Assembly (NCBI RefSeq): GCF_029338275.1
Contig: NZ_CP119789.1
Coordinates: forward strand, 372,001-436,000
Reading direction: 5' to 3'
DNA length: 64,000 nucleotides
Source: Haloarcula ordinaria
GTDB lineage: Archaea; Halobacteriota; Halobacteria; Halobacteriales; Haloarculaceae
Of the stretch, positions 30,768 through 38,736 are shown one piece after another. Both the position numbers and the translations under genes were made by a program. The notes below the pieces were generated by a model that was not told the DNA's origin, searched no databases, and saw only the letters and a program-made list of their open reading frames with translations. Every line of letters begins with the position of its first letter. Position 1 is the stretch's first letter.

Positions 30768-31382
30768 TCAGCAGACCGGCTTGGGGTTGACGCCCAGGTT
30801 CTCGAGCGTCGAGAAGAACTCGTCGTAGGCCGCCTCGATGACCGCATTCGCACTCTCCTGAGCGCGCTCCCAGTCCGCGTCGTCCGCACAGACGATATCG
30901 AGCAGGTCGGTGACCTCCTCGCGCAGGTCGAGGACGTCGCTCCCGGCGCTGCGGAACGTGCTCGCGGTCTGTGGGTCGGCCTGCCCGGTGAAGAAGCCGG
31001 TCAGCTGTTCTTTGACCTTCTTGTCGACGAGCGTCCAGCCCAGCAAGCCGCCCAAGCGCGCGGCGGTGCCGTCGATGTCGTCGAGCGGGTCGTGCATCGC
31101 CGGCGTCCAGTCGGCGGGGTCGGCGTCGAGCGCGTCGAGCCGGGCGCTGGCGTCGTCTGCCGCGTCAGCGAACAGTGCTGCCGCCTCCGCGTGGTTCTCG
31201 TCGTCGGCCCAGGCCGCGAACGTCTCGCTGGCGGCGGCCTCGCGGGCGGCGGCCGTCGCGTAGACGGTCTCCTCGTCCATCTCGCCGCGCGTGTCGGCGT
31301 AGAGCAGCTTCGAGGAACCGATACGCGAGAGTTCGGTCTGCTGGTCGTCGGTGACGTCGTCGATGAGGGCCGCTGCATCCAT
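30768..31382 (-). CDS. Conserved haloarchaeal all-alpha protein
   Basis: A 204-residue, strongly acidic, helix-rich soluble protein. Start MDAAALIDDVTDDQQTEL is well placed; the longer open frame upstream is unlikely. Repeated Ala/Glu-rich helices (VYATAAAREAAASETFAAWADDEN, AAALFADAADDASARLDAL) suggest a ferritin- or rubrerythrin-like four-helix bundle, but I cannot see the paired ExxH iron ligands, so that is only a fold guess. It ends LGVNPKPVC. It lies just upstream of uvrB on the same strand, 51 nt away. Function unknown. Confidence 0.65.
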   Translation of the reverse strand: MDAAALIDDVTDDQQTELSRIGSSKLLYADTRGEMDEETVYATAAAREAAASETFAAWADDENHAEAAALFADAADDASARLDALDADPADWTPAMHDPLDDIDGTAARLGGLLGWTLVDKKVKEQLTGFFTGQADPQTASTFRSAGSDVLDLREEVTDLLDIVCADDADWERAQESANAVIEAAYDEFFSTLENLGVNPKPVC

Positions 31383-31616
31383 ACGTGCCACTGCGGGCGG
31401 GCCGTGCTTGTAACCATCGTTGGCGTGTCCGAGACCTCCGTGAAAACACGCGGCGTGGGCACTCGAACGCGTCGTGGCTGAGGGGAGTAAGCCCCCTTCT
31501 GTTCGGGCCGGCATTCGGCTCAGCGGCCACGTCCGAGCGCTCGCGCGCGGTGTCGAACTACCTGTCGACGCAGCCTTGCACCGGAGAGGATTCGCCGTTC
31601 CATCGGTCCGTCGCGA

Positions 31617-31734
31617 GCGTGGGGCGTCGAAGACGGCCCACGGGTAGCCCTCGGTGGGTTAACTCCCTCTTCCTTCGGCAGCGTGGGGCGTCGAAGACGG
31701 CCCACGAAAGCGTGGGGCGCGTCAACGGTCCACG
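31617..31734. repeat. Cluster of three hairpin-forming direct repeats
   Basis: A 26-nt unit occurs identically at 31617-31642 and 31681-31706 (64 nt apart), with a diverged third copy at 31710-31734. Each unit is self-complementary. CGTGGG pairs with CCCACG and the inner CGTC pairs with GACG around a GAA loop, leaving one G-G mismatch. The third copy keeps the outer CGTGG/CCACG pairing. They lie in the long non-coding gap between the 30768 and 32133 genes. Confidence 0.6.
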
Positions 31735-32043
31735 GCGGCCTCGGTCGGGGTTCGCGCACCTCATCGGTCTCGCGACGACGTGTCGTTGCTGTTCCATCGC
31801 CGACGGTCTCCCGCCCCGGGCTTGCGCCCGGTCACCTGTTCGACGGGTGGGGGGACTTTCCTCATGCCTCGCGGCACGGGAGCCGGCCTCCCTCTGCCAC
31901 CTGAGCGTAGACGATTGGCGCCGATAAGGCTTGCCACCCACCTTTTTCCACGGGGGCTCGCGCTCGCCGCCGGCGACCGCTCAACCCCCGCGCAAAAATC
32001 TGGACCAAAAAAGCCGGTGCTCGCTGCGCTCGCGACCGGGGAA

Positions 32044-32062
32044 CCGGCGGCTTCGCCGCCGG
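32044..32062. repeat. Perfect 8-bp hairpin palindrome
   Basis: CCGGCGGCTTCGCCGCCGG folds into an 8-bp stem with a TTC loop. It lies 71-89 nt beyond the stop of the minus-strand gene at 32133, with no T-run on either side, so a terminator role is uncertain. Confidence 0.45.
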
Positions 32063-32132
32063 ATGCTTGCGTTGGCCTGCCTGTCCCCGGCGCCGGCGAC
32101 GAGACGCCGGCGCGGCCACGCCTGCCTCGCGG

Positions 32133-32537
32133 TCAGTCACTCGTCTCGACGGTGACCCGGAAGAGCGCGTCCGCGGGCGTCAGTTGCAGGTCGCTGCGGA
32201 CGTAGTACCGGGTCCGGTCGGCGCCGTCGGGGAGCCGGACCGCCGACGGGGCTTCGACGGTGGCGTTCATCGTGACCGGGCCGGCGTCGTCGGCCTTCGT
32301 CACAGCCCGGTGGACCGGCGAGGCGAACTCGAAGTCGTCGTGCCGGTGGACCGTCGCGTCCGCCGGGACGCTGTCGACGGGGGCGGCGGTCACGGTGACC
32401 GACACCGGCTGGTCTGACGGGGCGGCTCCGCCGGTGGTAAAGAGGAACCCCGTGACCACGAGGAGGGCACCCAGGAGGACGGCAATCAGCGGGCGGAGCG
32501 CCCTGGCGTCGGCGTTCGGGGAGGGCACGTGACGCAT
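32133..32537 (-). CDS. Membrane-anchored hypothetical protein
   Basis: A 134-residue protein with one N-terminal hydrophobic helix (LRPLIAVLLGALLVVTGFLFTTGG, about residues 14-37). An outside domain rich in beta strands follows (VSVTVTAAPVDSVPADATVHRHDDFEF, VTMNATVEAPSAVRL, RYYVRSDLQLTPADALFRVTVE). No lipobox or twin-arginine motif is present, so it is probably retained by the helix. No family is recognised. The HalOD1 gene next upstream is 70 nt away. Confidence 0.6.
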   Translation of the reverse strand: MRHVPSPNADARALRPLIAVLLGALLVVTGFLFTTGGAAPSDQPVSVTVTAAPVDSVPADATVHRHDDFEFASPVHRAVTKADDAGPVTMNATVEAPSAVRLPDGADRTRYYVRSDLQLTPADALFRVTVETSD

Positions 32538-32607
32538 AGCTGGCGGTCGGAACGGGTCGTGGGAGTGTCTTGTGGTGGCTAGAGGGGACAGTCGCGTCCC
32601 GGCCCCG

Positions 32608-32886
32608 TCACTCGACGGACTCGACCACGGAGACCCGCCGGTCAGCGTCGACGGTCACCCGGTAGCCGGCGTAGTTGAACGTCACCTGACCGTTCGTGCG
32701 GTCGCCCGCGAAGATAGCGTCGAGCGCATCCGGGTCGACAACATCGTTCAGACCGGGAAGCGCCGTCGGAGTCGTCCCCGCCACCTCGGCGACCGCGTCG
32801 ACGACCGCACGGCTCGTCTCGCTGACCGCTCTGTGTTGCGTCTGTGCTCGCGATTCTCCCGCCTCGGTCCCCACCTGTGAAGACAT
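32608..32886 (-). CDS. Stand-alone HalOD1 output-domain protein
   Basis: A 92-residue protein made up almost entirely of a HalOD1 domain: AVVDAVAEVAGTTPTALPGLNDVVDPDALDAIF, then GQVTFNYAGYRVTVDADRRVSVVE. It has no receiver, PAS or DNA-binding domain. Upstream on the minus strand GGTATAAATT-like sequence in the 66-nt gap supplies an A/T-rich promoter. It is the second free-standing HalOD1 protein in the window, after 16110-16421. Confidence 0.75.
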   Translation of the reverse strand: MSSQVGTEAGESRAQTQHRAVSETSRAVVDAVAEVAGTTPTALPGLNDVVDPDALDAIFAGDRTNGQVTFNYAGYRVTVDADRRVSVVESVE

Positions 32887-32952
32887 GACAGGTGTTGCTT
32901 ATGTTCAATCAGGTATAAATTCGCGTCAGACGCCAGTCAGACGCCCGGGTCG

Positions 32953-33585
32953 TCACCGCGGTGCCAGTTCGACCGTGATTCCGTCGACGTAGTGGGTCGC
33001 CGTGGTCTCCCAGATGACGCTCGTCCCGACGGCCAGCCAGAGCGTGTCCGTCGCCAGTTCCGGGGTGGCCCACTCGAACTCGTAGGTGCGCCAGCCCTCG
33101 GCGAGCCACAGCGATTCGCGCAGGCCGCCGAAGGGCGTCTCGCCCTGGCCGGTGGTGTTCTGCTGTGGTTGCGGGAAGTCCTGCTCCGTCTCGGGCGGCT
33201 CCGGACCGAGCCGAACGACGGCGTCCCGGATGGAGTTGAACGACTCCGATTCGCTCCAGAACTCGGCGGTCACGGTAGCGGTGTAGGCCTGCCTCTGCTC
33301 GGCCGACATCGGGTGGACCGCCCAGCAGGTGCCGTCGTCGTGGTCCCCCTCGTTGACGATGCGGAGGCTCTGCTCGCCCTCGGCGGCCTGCTCGTCCGAG
33401 ACGTCGATGGTCCACTCGAAGTCGGCGAGGTCGACCTCCGGACCGATGGCCGCCGCCGTCTCCCACTCACCGAGGCCGTCTTCGAAGCCCTCGGTGAAGG
33501 CAGGGCCCTCGGACTCGCCGAGACAGCCGGCAGTCCCGACCGCCGCGAGCGCGAGGCCCGTCCGGAGGAAGGGTCGTCTGTGCAT
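32953..33585 (-). CDS. Secreted Tat lipoprotein
   Basis: A 210-residue protein starting MHRRPFLRTGLALAAVGTAGCLG. It has a twin-arginine RRPFL signal and a lipobox (TAGC), so it should be exported folded and lipid-anchored outside the cell. The mature part starts acidic (ESEGPAFTEGFEDGLGEWETAA) and continues as a beta-sandwich-like domain (YTATVTAEFWSESESFN, WRTYEFEWATPELATDTLWLAVGTSV, HYVDGITVEL). This resembles carbohydrate-binding-type jelly rolls, but no specific family is assigned. CTTAAGTATC about 25 nt upstream on the minus strand is a likely TATA box. Confidence 0.7.
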   Translation of the reverse strand: MHRRPFLRTGLALAAVGTAGCLGESEGPAFTEGFEDGLGEWETAAAIGPEVDLADFEWTIDVSDEQAAEGEQSLRIVNEGDHDDGTCWAVHPMSAEQRQAYTATVTAEFWSESESFNSIRDAVVRLGPEPPETEQDFPQPQQNTTGQGETPFGGLRESLWLAEGWRTYEFEWATPELATDTLWLAVGTSVIWETTATHYVDGITVELAPR

Positions 33586-33660
33586 ACAGACCAATCGCTC
33601 GGCTGATACTTAAGTGCTGGACGCCCCCAGCGGGACGGGGAAGCCGTCGCCGACCAGGCG

Positions 33661-35424
33661 TCAGTCGTCGGAGGGGAGCGGCTCGCCCTTGCCGTTCGTC
33701 GGCGCGGGCGAGGCGTCCATCGAATCGTCCTCGGCGTAGGGGTACCACGTCATCTTCGTGTTGTGCATGAACGGGTCCTCGTAGTCGGTCTCCTCGGGCT
33801 CGACGAGGTCGGCGAGCGTCTCCTCGTCGCGGGCCTCGACGAAGTCGCGGAAGGTCTCGTCGTCTGCCCGATGCGATTTGAAGTTCTCGACGAGGTTCTT
33901 GATGGCACCGGGCACCTCGTCGGCGGGGACGCGCAGCTCGACCCAGTCCGCGAAGCGCGGGTCGTCGCCCAGGCCGCCGCCCAGGCCGATGTCCAGCGCC
34001 TCGACCGGTTCGCCGTCCTTGCGGGTCTTCATGCCTCGCAGGGAGACGTCGGCGATCTGTGGCTGGGCGCAGGAGGCCGTACAGCCCGAGAGGTGGATGT
34101 GGAACTCGTCGTGGTCCGCGGGGAGCGTGACGTTGTCCTTGAGCCAGCGGGCGTAGCGGACCTGGCGGTTCTTCGTCTCCACGATGGAGAGCGAGCAGAA
34201 CTCCGAGCCCGTGCAGGCGATGGAGCCACGCATGAACGGCGAGGGGTCGGGCGAGTAGTCCTCGAGCAGGTCCGCGGCGAGGAAGTCGTCGAGGTTCTCC
34301 TCGGGGATGTCCGTGACGACGACGTTCTGGCGCTGCGTCAGGCGTACCTCGCCGGAGCCATACTCGTCGGCGAGGTCGGCCAGTGCCAGCGTGTCGTCGG
34401 CACCCATCCGACCGACGAGGACGTTCAGGCCGACGTAGTAGTTGCCGTCGGGCTGTTCGGTGACGCCGACGTGGTCGTTGTGGCCGGCCTGCGTGCCGGT
34501 GTTGTAGGTGTACTGGTCGCGCATGTCCTCGCCCGCGGTGGGCAGTTCGAAGTCGACGAACTCGGCCTGGAGGACCTCGCGCATCTTCTCGGTGCCCCAC
34601 TCGTCGACGAGGAACTTGATGCGGGCGTTGAAGCGGTCCTCGCGGTCGCCGTATTCGCGGAAGAGCGCGGACATGCCGTGGGCGACGTCGGCGGCCTGTT
34701 CCGGCGGGACCCAGACGTCCAGCGAGCGCGCGAGTCGCGGCTCCTTCCGGGAGAGCCCGCCGCCGACGCGGACGTTGAACCCGAGTTCGCCGTCCTTTTC
34801 CGCAGGCTCGAAGGCGAGGTCGTTGATGTCGCCCTGGCCACAGCCCTCGTCACAGCCGGTGACGGCGACTTTCCACTTCCGGGGGAGGTTCGCGTAGTCG
34901 TCGTTGCCCTTGAACGTCTCGTGGAGGTCCTCGGCGACCGGCCAGGCGTCGATGTGCTCGTGCTTGTCCTTGCCGGCCACGGGACAGCCGACAATGTTGC
35001 GCCAGGAGTCGCCACAGGCCTGCTGGGTCGTCAGCCCGACGGACTCCAGTTTGTCGAAGATCTCGGGGATGTCCTCGAGTTTGATCCAGTGCAGTTGGAT
35101 GGACTGGCGCGTCGTCCAGTCACAGTAGGCGTCGCCGAACTCGGGGTTCTCGGCGGGGCCGGTCGCGTACTCCTTTGCGACCTCGCCGATGACCTCCAGC
35201 TGTCCCGGCTCGATGACGCCGTTCGGCGTCCCGATGCGCATCATGAAGTACGACTCCTGGCCGGAGCGCTGGTGGTACAGGCCCCACCACTTGAAGCGCT
35301 CGAACCAGGCGTCGTGTTCGTCCTCGGGGATGGCGTCCCACCCCTGCTCCGCGAACTCGAAGAGGTGCTCGCGGATTTCGTTACCGTAGACTTCGTCCTT
35401 CCAGTTCTCTACCTTGGTCGGCAT
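33661..35424 (-). CDS. Ferredoxin-dependent nitrite/sulfite reductase (siroheme, 4Fe-4S)
   Basis: A 587-residue assimilatory reductase with the duplicated NiR/SiR half-domain layout. The cluster cysteines appear as ACTGSEFCSLSIVETK and, about 40 residues later, LSGCTASCAQPQIADVSLRG, giving the CX5C...CX3C siroheme/4Fe-4S site. The N-terminal half shows GCPVAGKDKHEH and the degenerate repeat GCDEGCGQGD. Six-electron reduction of nitrite to ammonia or sulfite to sulfide cannot be told apart by eye. No nitrate reductase lies nearby, and methionine-sulfhydrylation genes are on this segment. Start MPTKVENW is preferred over an upstream in-frame ATG. Confidence 0.85.
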   Translation of the reverse strand: MPTKVENWKDEVYGNEIREHLFEFAEQGWDAIPEDEHDAWFERFKWWGLYHQRSGQESYFMMRIGTPNGVIEPGQLEVIGEVAKEYATGPAENPEFGDAYCDWTTRQSIQLHWIKLEDIPEIFDKLESVGLTTQQACGDSWRNIVGCPVAGKDKHEHIDAWPVAEDLHETFKGNDDYANLPRKWKVAVTGCDEGCGQGDINDLAFEPAEKDGELGFNVRVGGGLSRKEPRLARSLDVWVPPEQAADVAHGMSALFREYGDREDRFNARIKFLVDEWGTEKMREVLQAEFVDFELPTAGEDMRDQYTYNTGTQAGHNDHVGVTEQPDGNYYVGLNVLVGRMGADDTLALADLADEYGSGEVRLTQRQNVVVTDIPEENLDDFLAADLLEDYSPDPSPFMRGSIACTGSEFCSLSIVETKNRQVRYARWLKDNVTLPADHDEFHIHLSGCTASCAQPQIADVSLRGMKTRKDGEPVEALDIGLGGGLGDDPRFADWVELRVPADEVPGAIKNLVENFKSHRADDETFRDFVEARDEETLADLVEPEETDYEDPFMHNTKMTWYPYAEDDSMDASPAPTNGKGEPLPSDD

Positions 35425-35518
35425 GGATTGTCGTACGCGAACCTCTAGAGAGCCACCGTTATACCACAATGCTTGCCGTCAACCGTCTCCTCCACTCCCG
35501 GGAAACGGAGAAAGTTGC

Positions 35519-35860
35519 CTACTCGTCGGAGCGGGCGAGTCGGGTGCGTTTCGCCGGAAAATGGACGCTGTCGTGGACGACGCCGAAGAACTCGCCCGAC
35601 TCCGGGTCTACGACGCGACCGACGGTCAGCCAGTCCGTGACCCCGCTGGCCCCACAGGCGATACACTGCCCGGCGATACGCGCCTGGATGTCCGGGTGGT
35701 CGACGCTGACTTCGACGAACCCCTCGGCGAGGAAATCGGTCGGTTCACACCCGCAGAAGTCGCTTCGTGCCAGCAGCCACAGGTCCGAGACGTTCACCTC
35801 GCGGGAGTCGTTCACGGATATCCAGGCCCCGTCGTCAAGCTGATGAACGTCGGTCGGCAT
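35519..35860 (-). CDS. Small zinc-binding hypothetical protein
   Basis: A 113-residue protein with two cysteine pairs, FCGCE near residue 36 and CIACG near residue 66, probably binding one metal. Mixed strands surround them (AWISVNDSREVNVSDLWLLARS, TDWLTVGRVVDPESGEFFGVVHDSVHF). It has no membrane segment. It lies 94 nt upstream of the nitrite/sulfite reductase on the same strand and could share its expression. No function is assigned. Confidence 0.65.
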   Translation of the reverse strand: MPTDVHQLDDGAWISVNDSREVNVSDLWLLARSDFCGCEPTDFLAEGFVEVSVDHPDIQARIAGQCIACGASGVTDWLTVGRVVDPESGEFFGVVHDSVHFPAKRTRLARSDE

Positions 35861-36128
35861 TACAGCCCGGTAGAATCCCGGCGTACCTTAGCCCGTCGCC
35901 GAGTGCAAGTTTCACCGGCGTCCGGGACGCTCCCGCCACGTTTGGCGGTGTCTATCAGAGACCCGCGCGACGGAGCACCGGTGAGACCGTGCACGAGATA
36001 ACGGCGGCTGTTGCCCCTACGTCGCAGTGCTGGTAGTTGTTACAGCTGAGAGCGTCGTTAAGAGGGCAGGGGCGATACGGTTGGATACGACATGACCGGG
36101 CCACTCCCGGTCGCCGCAAAGAGACACG

Positions 36129-36290
36129 ATGACCCAAGCACGACAGACCCACGACGAGCGAGACGCCGAAGCAAGCGCAGCCGCCGAACCGACCCCAGCC
36201 GACCACCTCGAGGACGTCGAGGACGGCGCTGGCTGTACCGAGATCTGGGAGCACCTGAGCGAGGAACGCGAGCGCTCCGGCGACGACTGA
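36129..36290 (+). CDS. Small acidic protein of 53 residues
   Basis: The ATG at 36129 opens a 53-codon frame reading MTQARQTHDERDAEASAAAE, then an acidic segment ending in GAGCTEIWEHLSEERERSGDD and a TGA. A single Cys sits just before the predicted C-terminal amphipathic helix (TEIWEHLSEERE). Composition is typical of haloarchaeal small proteins, and the gene is followed after 38 nt by the next gene's start. The alternative longer frame that overlaps it is Arg-rich and looks like a shadow. Function unknown. Confidence 0.55.
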   Translation: MTQARQTHDERDAEASAAAEPTPADHLEDVEDGAGCTEIWEHLSEERERSGDD

Positions 36291-36328
36291 CGGGACGCTT
36301 TTATGAATCGGTCGCTAATCCACTACTG

Positions 36329-37006
36329 ATGTCAGAGAGGCCCGACGATCACGAGCCGTCGACCGACCGGAAGTCGCCGGTCGGGAAGCCGGTCATCCGT
36401 GGCGATCCGGCGCTCACCGGCCAGCGGGCCAAAGAGGCCGTCGAGTTCGACCCGGACGACCCCGAGAGCCTCTCGCTCGCGGCCGAGACGGTCCGCCGGT
36501 TCTCCGAGAACACCGCCGGCGCCGACGACAACGTCTACATGCTCCGGGGCGCCGCGGCGTGTGCGGCGCTGGTCCGTGGCGAAGGGTCGTACAAGGACGC
36601 CGCCGCCCGTGCCGGTGGCGAGGCCACCGTCTCGTTCATCCGCAAGTGGTCCCGCGTCCACGACCTCCCGCGCTCTATCCGCATCCACGTCGCGAAAGGC
36701 GAGATCGCCCCGACGGCGGCCAAGCACATCGCTCGCGTCTCCGGCGAGGCCCGCCTCCTGCTCGCGTGGGCCGCACTCGACCACGACCTCACGGTCCGCC
36801 AGATTCGAGCGGTCGCCAGCAGCGTCAACGACGGCGCGTCGGTCGAGGCCGCCCTCGCGGAGGCGGGATACACGCTGGGCGAACTCACCGTTCGCATCGA
36901 CCGCGACGCCTACTGCAAGCTCCGCCGCCGTGCTGCCCTGGACGCTACCGACCCGAGCACCGTCATCACCGACGCGCTCGAATCGGCGCTCGGCGACGGA
37001 CCGTAA
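36329..37006 (+). CDS. Conserved haloarchaeal protein with ParB-like helix-turn-helix region
   Basis: A 225-residue soluble protein. After an acidic N-terminus, residues about 60-130 form helices (YMLRGAAACAALVRGEGSYKDAAARAGGEATVSFIRKW, then PRSIRIHVAKGEIAPTAAKHIARVSGEARLLLAWAAL). The spacing of AAARAGG...VSFIRKWSRV and GEIAPTAAKHIARV recalls the KorB/ParB helix-turn-helix, so DNA binding is plausible. I believe the family is DUF7119. GCTTTTATG 26-30 nt before the ATG marks a leaderless promoter and fixes the start. Confidence 0.75.
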   Translation: MSERPDDHEPSTDRKSPVGKPVIRGDPALTGQRAKEAVEFDPDDPESLSLAAETVRRFSENTAGADDNVYMLRGAAACAALVRGEGSYKDAAARAGGEATVSFIRKWSRVHDLPRSIRIHVAKGEIAPTAAKHIARVSGEARLLLAWAALDHDLTVRQIRAVASSVNDGASVEAALAEAGYTLGELTVRIDRDAYCKLRRRAALDATDPSTVITDALESALGDGP

Positions 37007-37040
37007 GGCCTTAGCCGCCACTCCCCCCAGCGAATATCGT

Positions 37041-37114
<74 letters not shown>

Positions 37115-37207
37115 TGAGTACCCCGCGAGCGACAGCGAGCGGTATCGAACGACGGCAGGACGGAGTTGAACGACGGCACGAGCGAACGGAGTGAGCGACG
37201 TGCAGGT

Positions 37208-37229
37208 GGTTCAACTCCCTCCCGGCCCG
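37208..37229 (+). repeat. Duplicated 3' end of tRNA-Lys (attachment-site-like)
   Basis: These 22 nt are identical to tRNA-Lys positions 37093-37114, covering the T loop, T-stem 3' strand, acceptor 3' strand and discriminator. The copies are in direct orientation, 115 nt apart, with 93 nt of AGCG-rich non-coding DNA between. That is how integration at a tRNA 3' end looks after an element has been lost or reduced to a scar. No integrase is present. Confidence 0.65.
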
Positions 37230-37295
37230 CCACCGACAGACCACCTGCCGGCCGAGACCGGTTCATTTACCACCGCGTCCGTGTACAGAGGCGAT

Positions 37296-37511
37296 ATGAA
37301 CATCCTCTCGGACTACGTCACGGACACGCTCGAACCGCTCGGTATCGGTGTCGGGGCCTTCCTGGTCCTGGCCGCGCTGGGGACTATCGCCGGTGCGCCG
37401 TGGGCCACGCACGCCGCCATCACCTCCGCAGTGGTCCAGGTGCTCGGGTCGGTACTGATGGCCATCCTCGGGCTCGGACTCATCTACGTCAGCTGGGCCG
37501 GCGGCGAGTAA
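37296..37511 (+). CDS. Small two-helix membrane protein
   Basis: A 71-residue protein from the ATG of MNILSDYVTDTLEPLG with two hydrophobic helices, IGVGAFLVLAALGTIAGAPW and VVQVLGSVLMAILGLGLIYVSWAG. No charged catalytic motif. A TATA-like TTCATTTACC lies about 30 nt upstream, supporting this start over the longer open frame that begins inside the tRNA-end repeat. Function unknown. Confidence 0.65.
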   Translation: MNILSDYVTDTLEPLGIGVGAFLVLAALGTIAGAPWATHAAITSAVVQVLGSVLMAILGLGLIYVSWAGGE

Positions 37512-37586
37512 GCACGGGGCGGCGGCACTGGCAACGAACGGAAAGCGAGACGCCAGAAGTGATTCTCTCGGTGCGACCGCCAGTCG

Positions 37587-38447
37587 TCAGCCGCGGTTGG
37601 GGAGGTAGGCCATCCCGATCATCAGCACTGCGGCGATACCGCTCAGAATCGAGACGCCCCAGAGGCCGTTCGTGCGCTCGTGGAAGTAGTCCTGCTCTGC
37701 GAGCGTCGTCTGGTACTGCGGGTACTCGTCGCTGCTGACGACCTGGACCGTGCTGTGGTCGGGGAAGTGTGCGAAGAACTGCTGGCCGCTCAGTGTGACG
37801 TTCCCACCCTCGCTGAGTTCGCGCGTCCGCTGTTCGGGCGCGGTCCACTCGAGCGTCGCACCGCTGGCCGAAACAGACGTGACGGTGGCGTCGAACGTCC
37901 CGCTGTCGGTCGTGACCTCGTAGGTGTCGCCCGTGGAGAACTCGCGGGTCCGTGGCTCCGGGAGCCACTCCTCGACGGGGACCAGCGTGTTGTTCTCGCT
38001 GTAGACGACAAAGTCGGTGCCGTTCTGGGTCGCGAGCGAGTTGCGCACCGCCGGGTCCTCGCGGAGCAGCCGGGAGACGTTGAACTGCTCGCGCAGCGTG
38101 ACGGTCCCGGTCTCGTTGTCGGCCAGCACGAGGTAGCTGTCGTTCTGGTAGGTCGTCGTGGTGTTGTGCTCTAAGGAGGAACTGAACCGTGCCGACTCGT
38201 TCGTCCAGGTCAGGTCGGCGACCATCGACCCGCCGCCCCCGTGACCGCCGCCACCGCCCGCCATGTGGATATTCGAAGCAGTGTACGTCGTCCCGTCGAC
38301 GGTGAACGTACTCTCGTTGGTCAATTCAGCCGTCTCGTCGAGATTCACCTCCGGCCGCTGGCTCTCCGCGACGCCAATGTACGCGTAGGCTGCGACACTG
38401 ACGACGAGGAAGAACACGAAGTATGCCGCCGCGGCTCGTCGTTGCAT
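37587..38447 (-). CDS. Bitopic extracellular protein with a Gly/His loop
   Basis: A 286-residue protein anchored at both ends. The N-terminal helix is AAAAYFVFFLVVSVAAYAYIGVA (residues 5-27) and the C-terminal helix is WGVSILSGIAAVLMIGMAYLP (about 263-283). The outside domain carries about nine NxS/T glycosylation sequons (NES, NTT, NDS, NET, NVS, NGT, NNT, NVT among them) and a glycine/histidine stretch GGGGGHGGGG near residue 68. Two similar strand units (TGDTYEVTTDSGTFDATVTSV and SGATLEWTAPEQRTRELSEG) hint at a beta-barrel. No family is recognised. It is divergent from the pilin gene. Confidence 0.65.
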   Translation of the reverse strand: MQRRAAAAYFVFFLVVSVAAYAYIGVAESQRPEVNLDETAELTNESTFTVDGTTYTASNIHMAGGGGGHGGGGSMVADLTWTNESARFSSSLEHNTTTTYQNDSYLVLADNETGTVTLREQFNVSRLLREDPAVRNSLATQNGTDFVVYSENNTLVPVEEWLPEPRTREFSTGDTYEVTTDSGTFDATVTSVSASGATLEWTAPEQRTRELSEGGNVTLSGQQFFAHFPDHSTVQVVSSDEYPQYQTTLAEQDYFHERTNGLWGVSILSGIAAVLMIGMAYLPNRG

Positions 38448-38736
38448 ATCCGAACGGTCAGTCGGCGCGCGGTTTAATGATTACTTTTCGGCTGGATGGT
38501 CGGCAGCGGCCGAGCGACCCGGTGCGAGCCGGCTCGGTTCCGTCTCCGGGTCCGCGTGTGGGCAACACATCAGCGCCCCGACCGAGGGGCTATCGAGTTC
38601 GAATTCAGCCACAGAGACGCGGGAGGAACCAGCTTCTGCGGTGTCCGTCTCTCGAGAAAAGCCGATTGCGACCGTCGCGACGCAGATTATTCGCTATCCC
38701 AAATATGTTTAAATATTCAAGATAGTAACTGAACAC

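Larger units (their letters stand above)
31383..32132. other. 750-nt stretch without a supported gene
   Basis: All open frames here are short, mutually overlapping and Arg/Pro/Ser-rich, as expected of GC-rich non-coding DNA. The stretch contains a cluster of three hairpin repeats (31617-31734), a perfect palindrome (32044-32062) and a block around 31940-32035 with A-rich runs (AAAAATC, CCAAAAAAGCC) beside alternating CTCGC/GCGAG palindromes. It may include a structured RNA or degraded mobile DNA. No tRNA or known ncRNA signature was recognised. Confidence 0.45.

Noticed and set aside
30768..31382. Rubrerythrin assignment for the all-alpha protein
   Set aside because: The expected paired ExxH iron-binding motifs were not visible.
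36329..37006. ParB partition protein
   Set aside because: Only a helix-turn-helix resemblance is visible; the ParB CTPase box (GERRxRA) is absent and no parA lies nearby.
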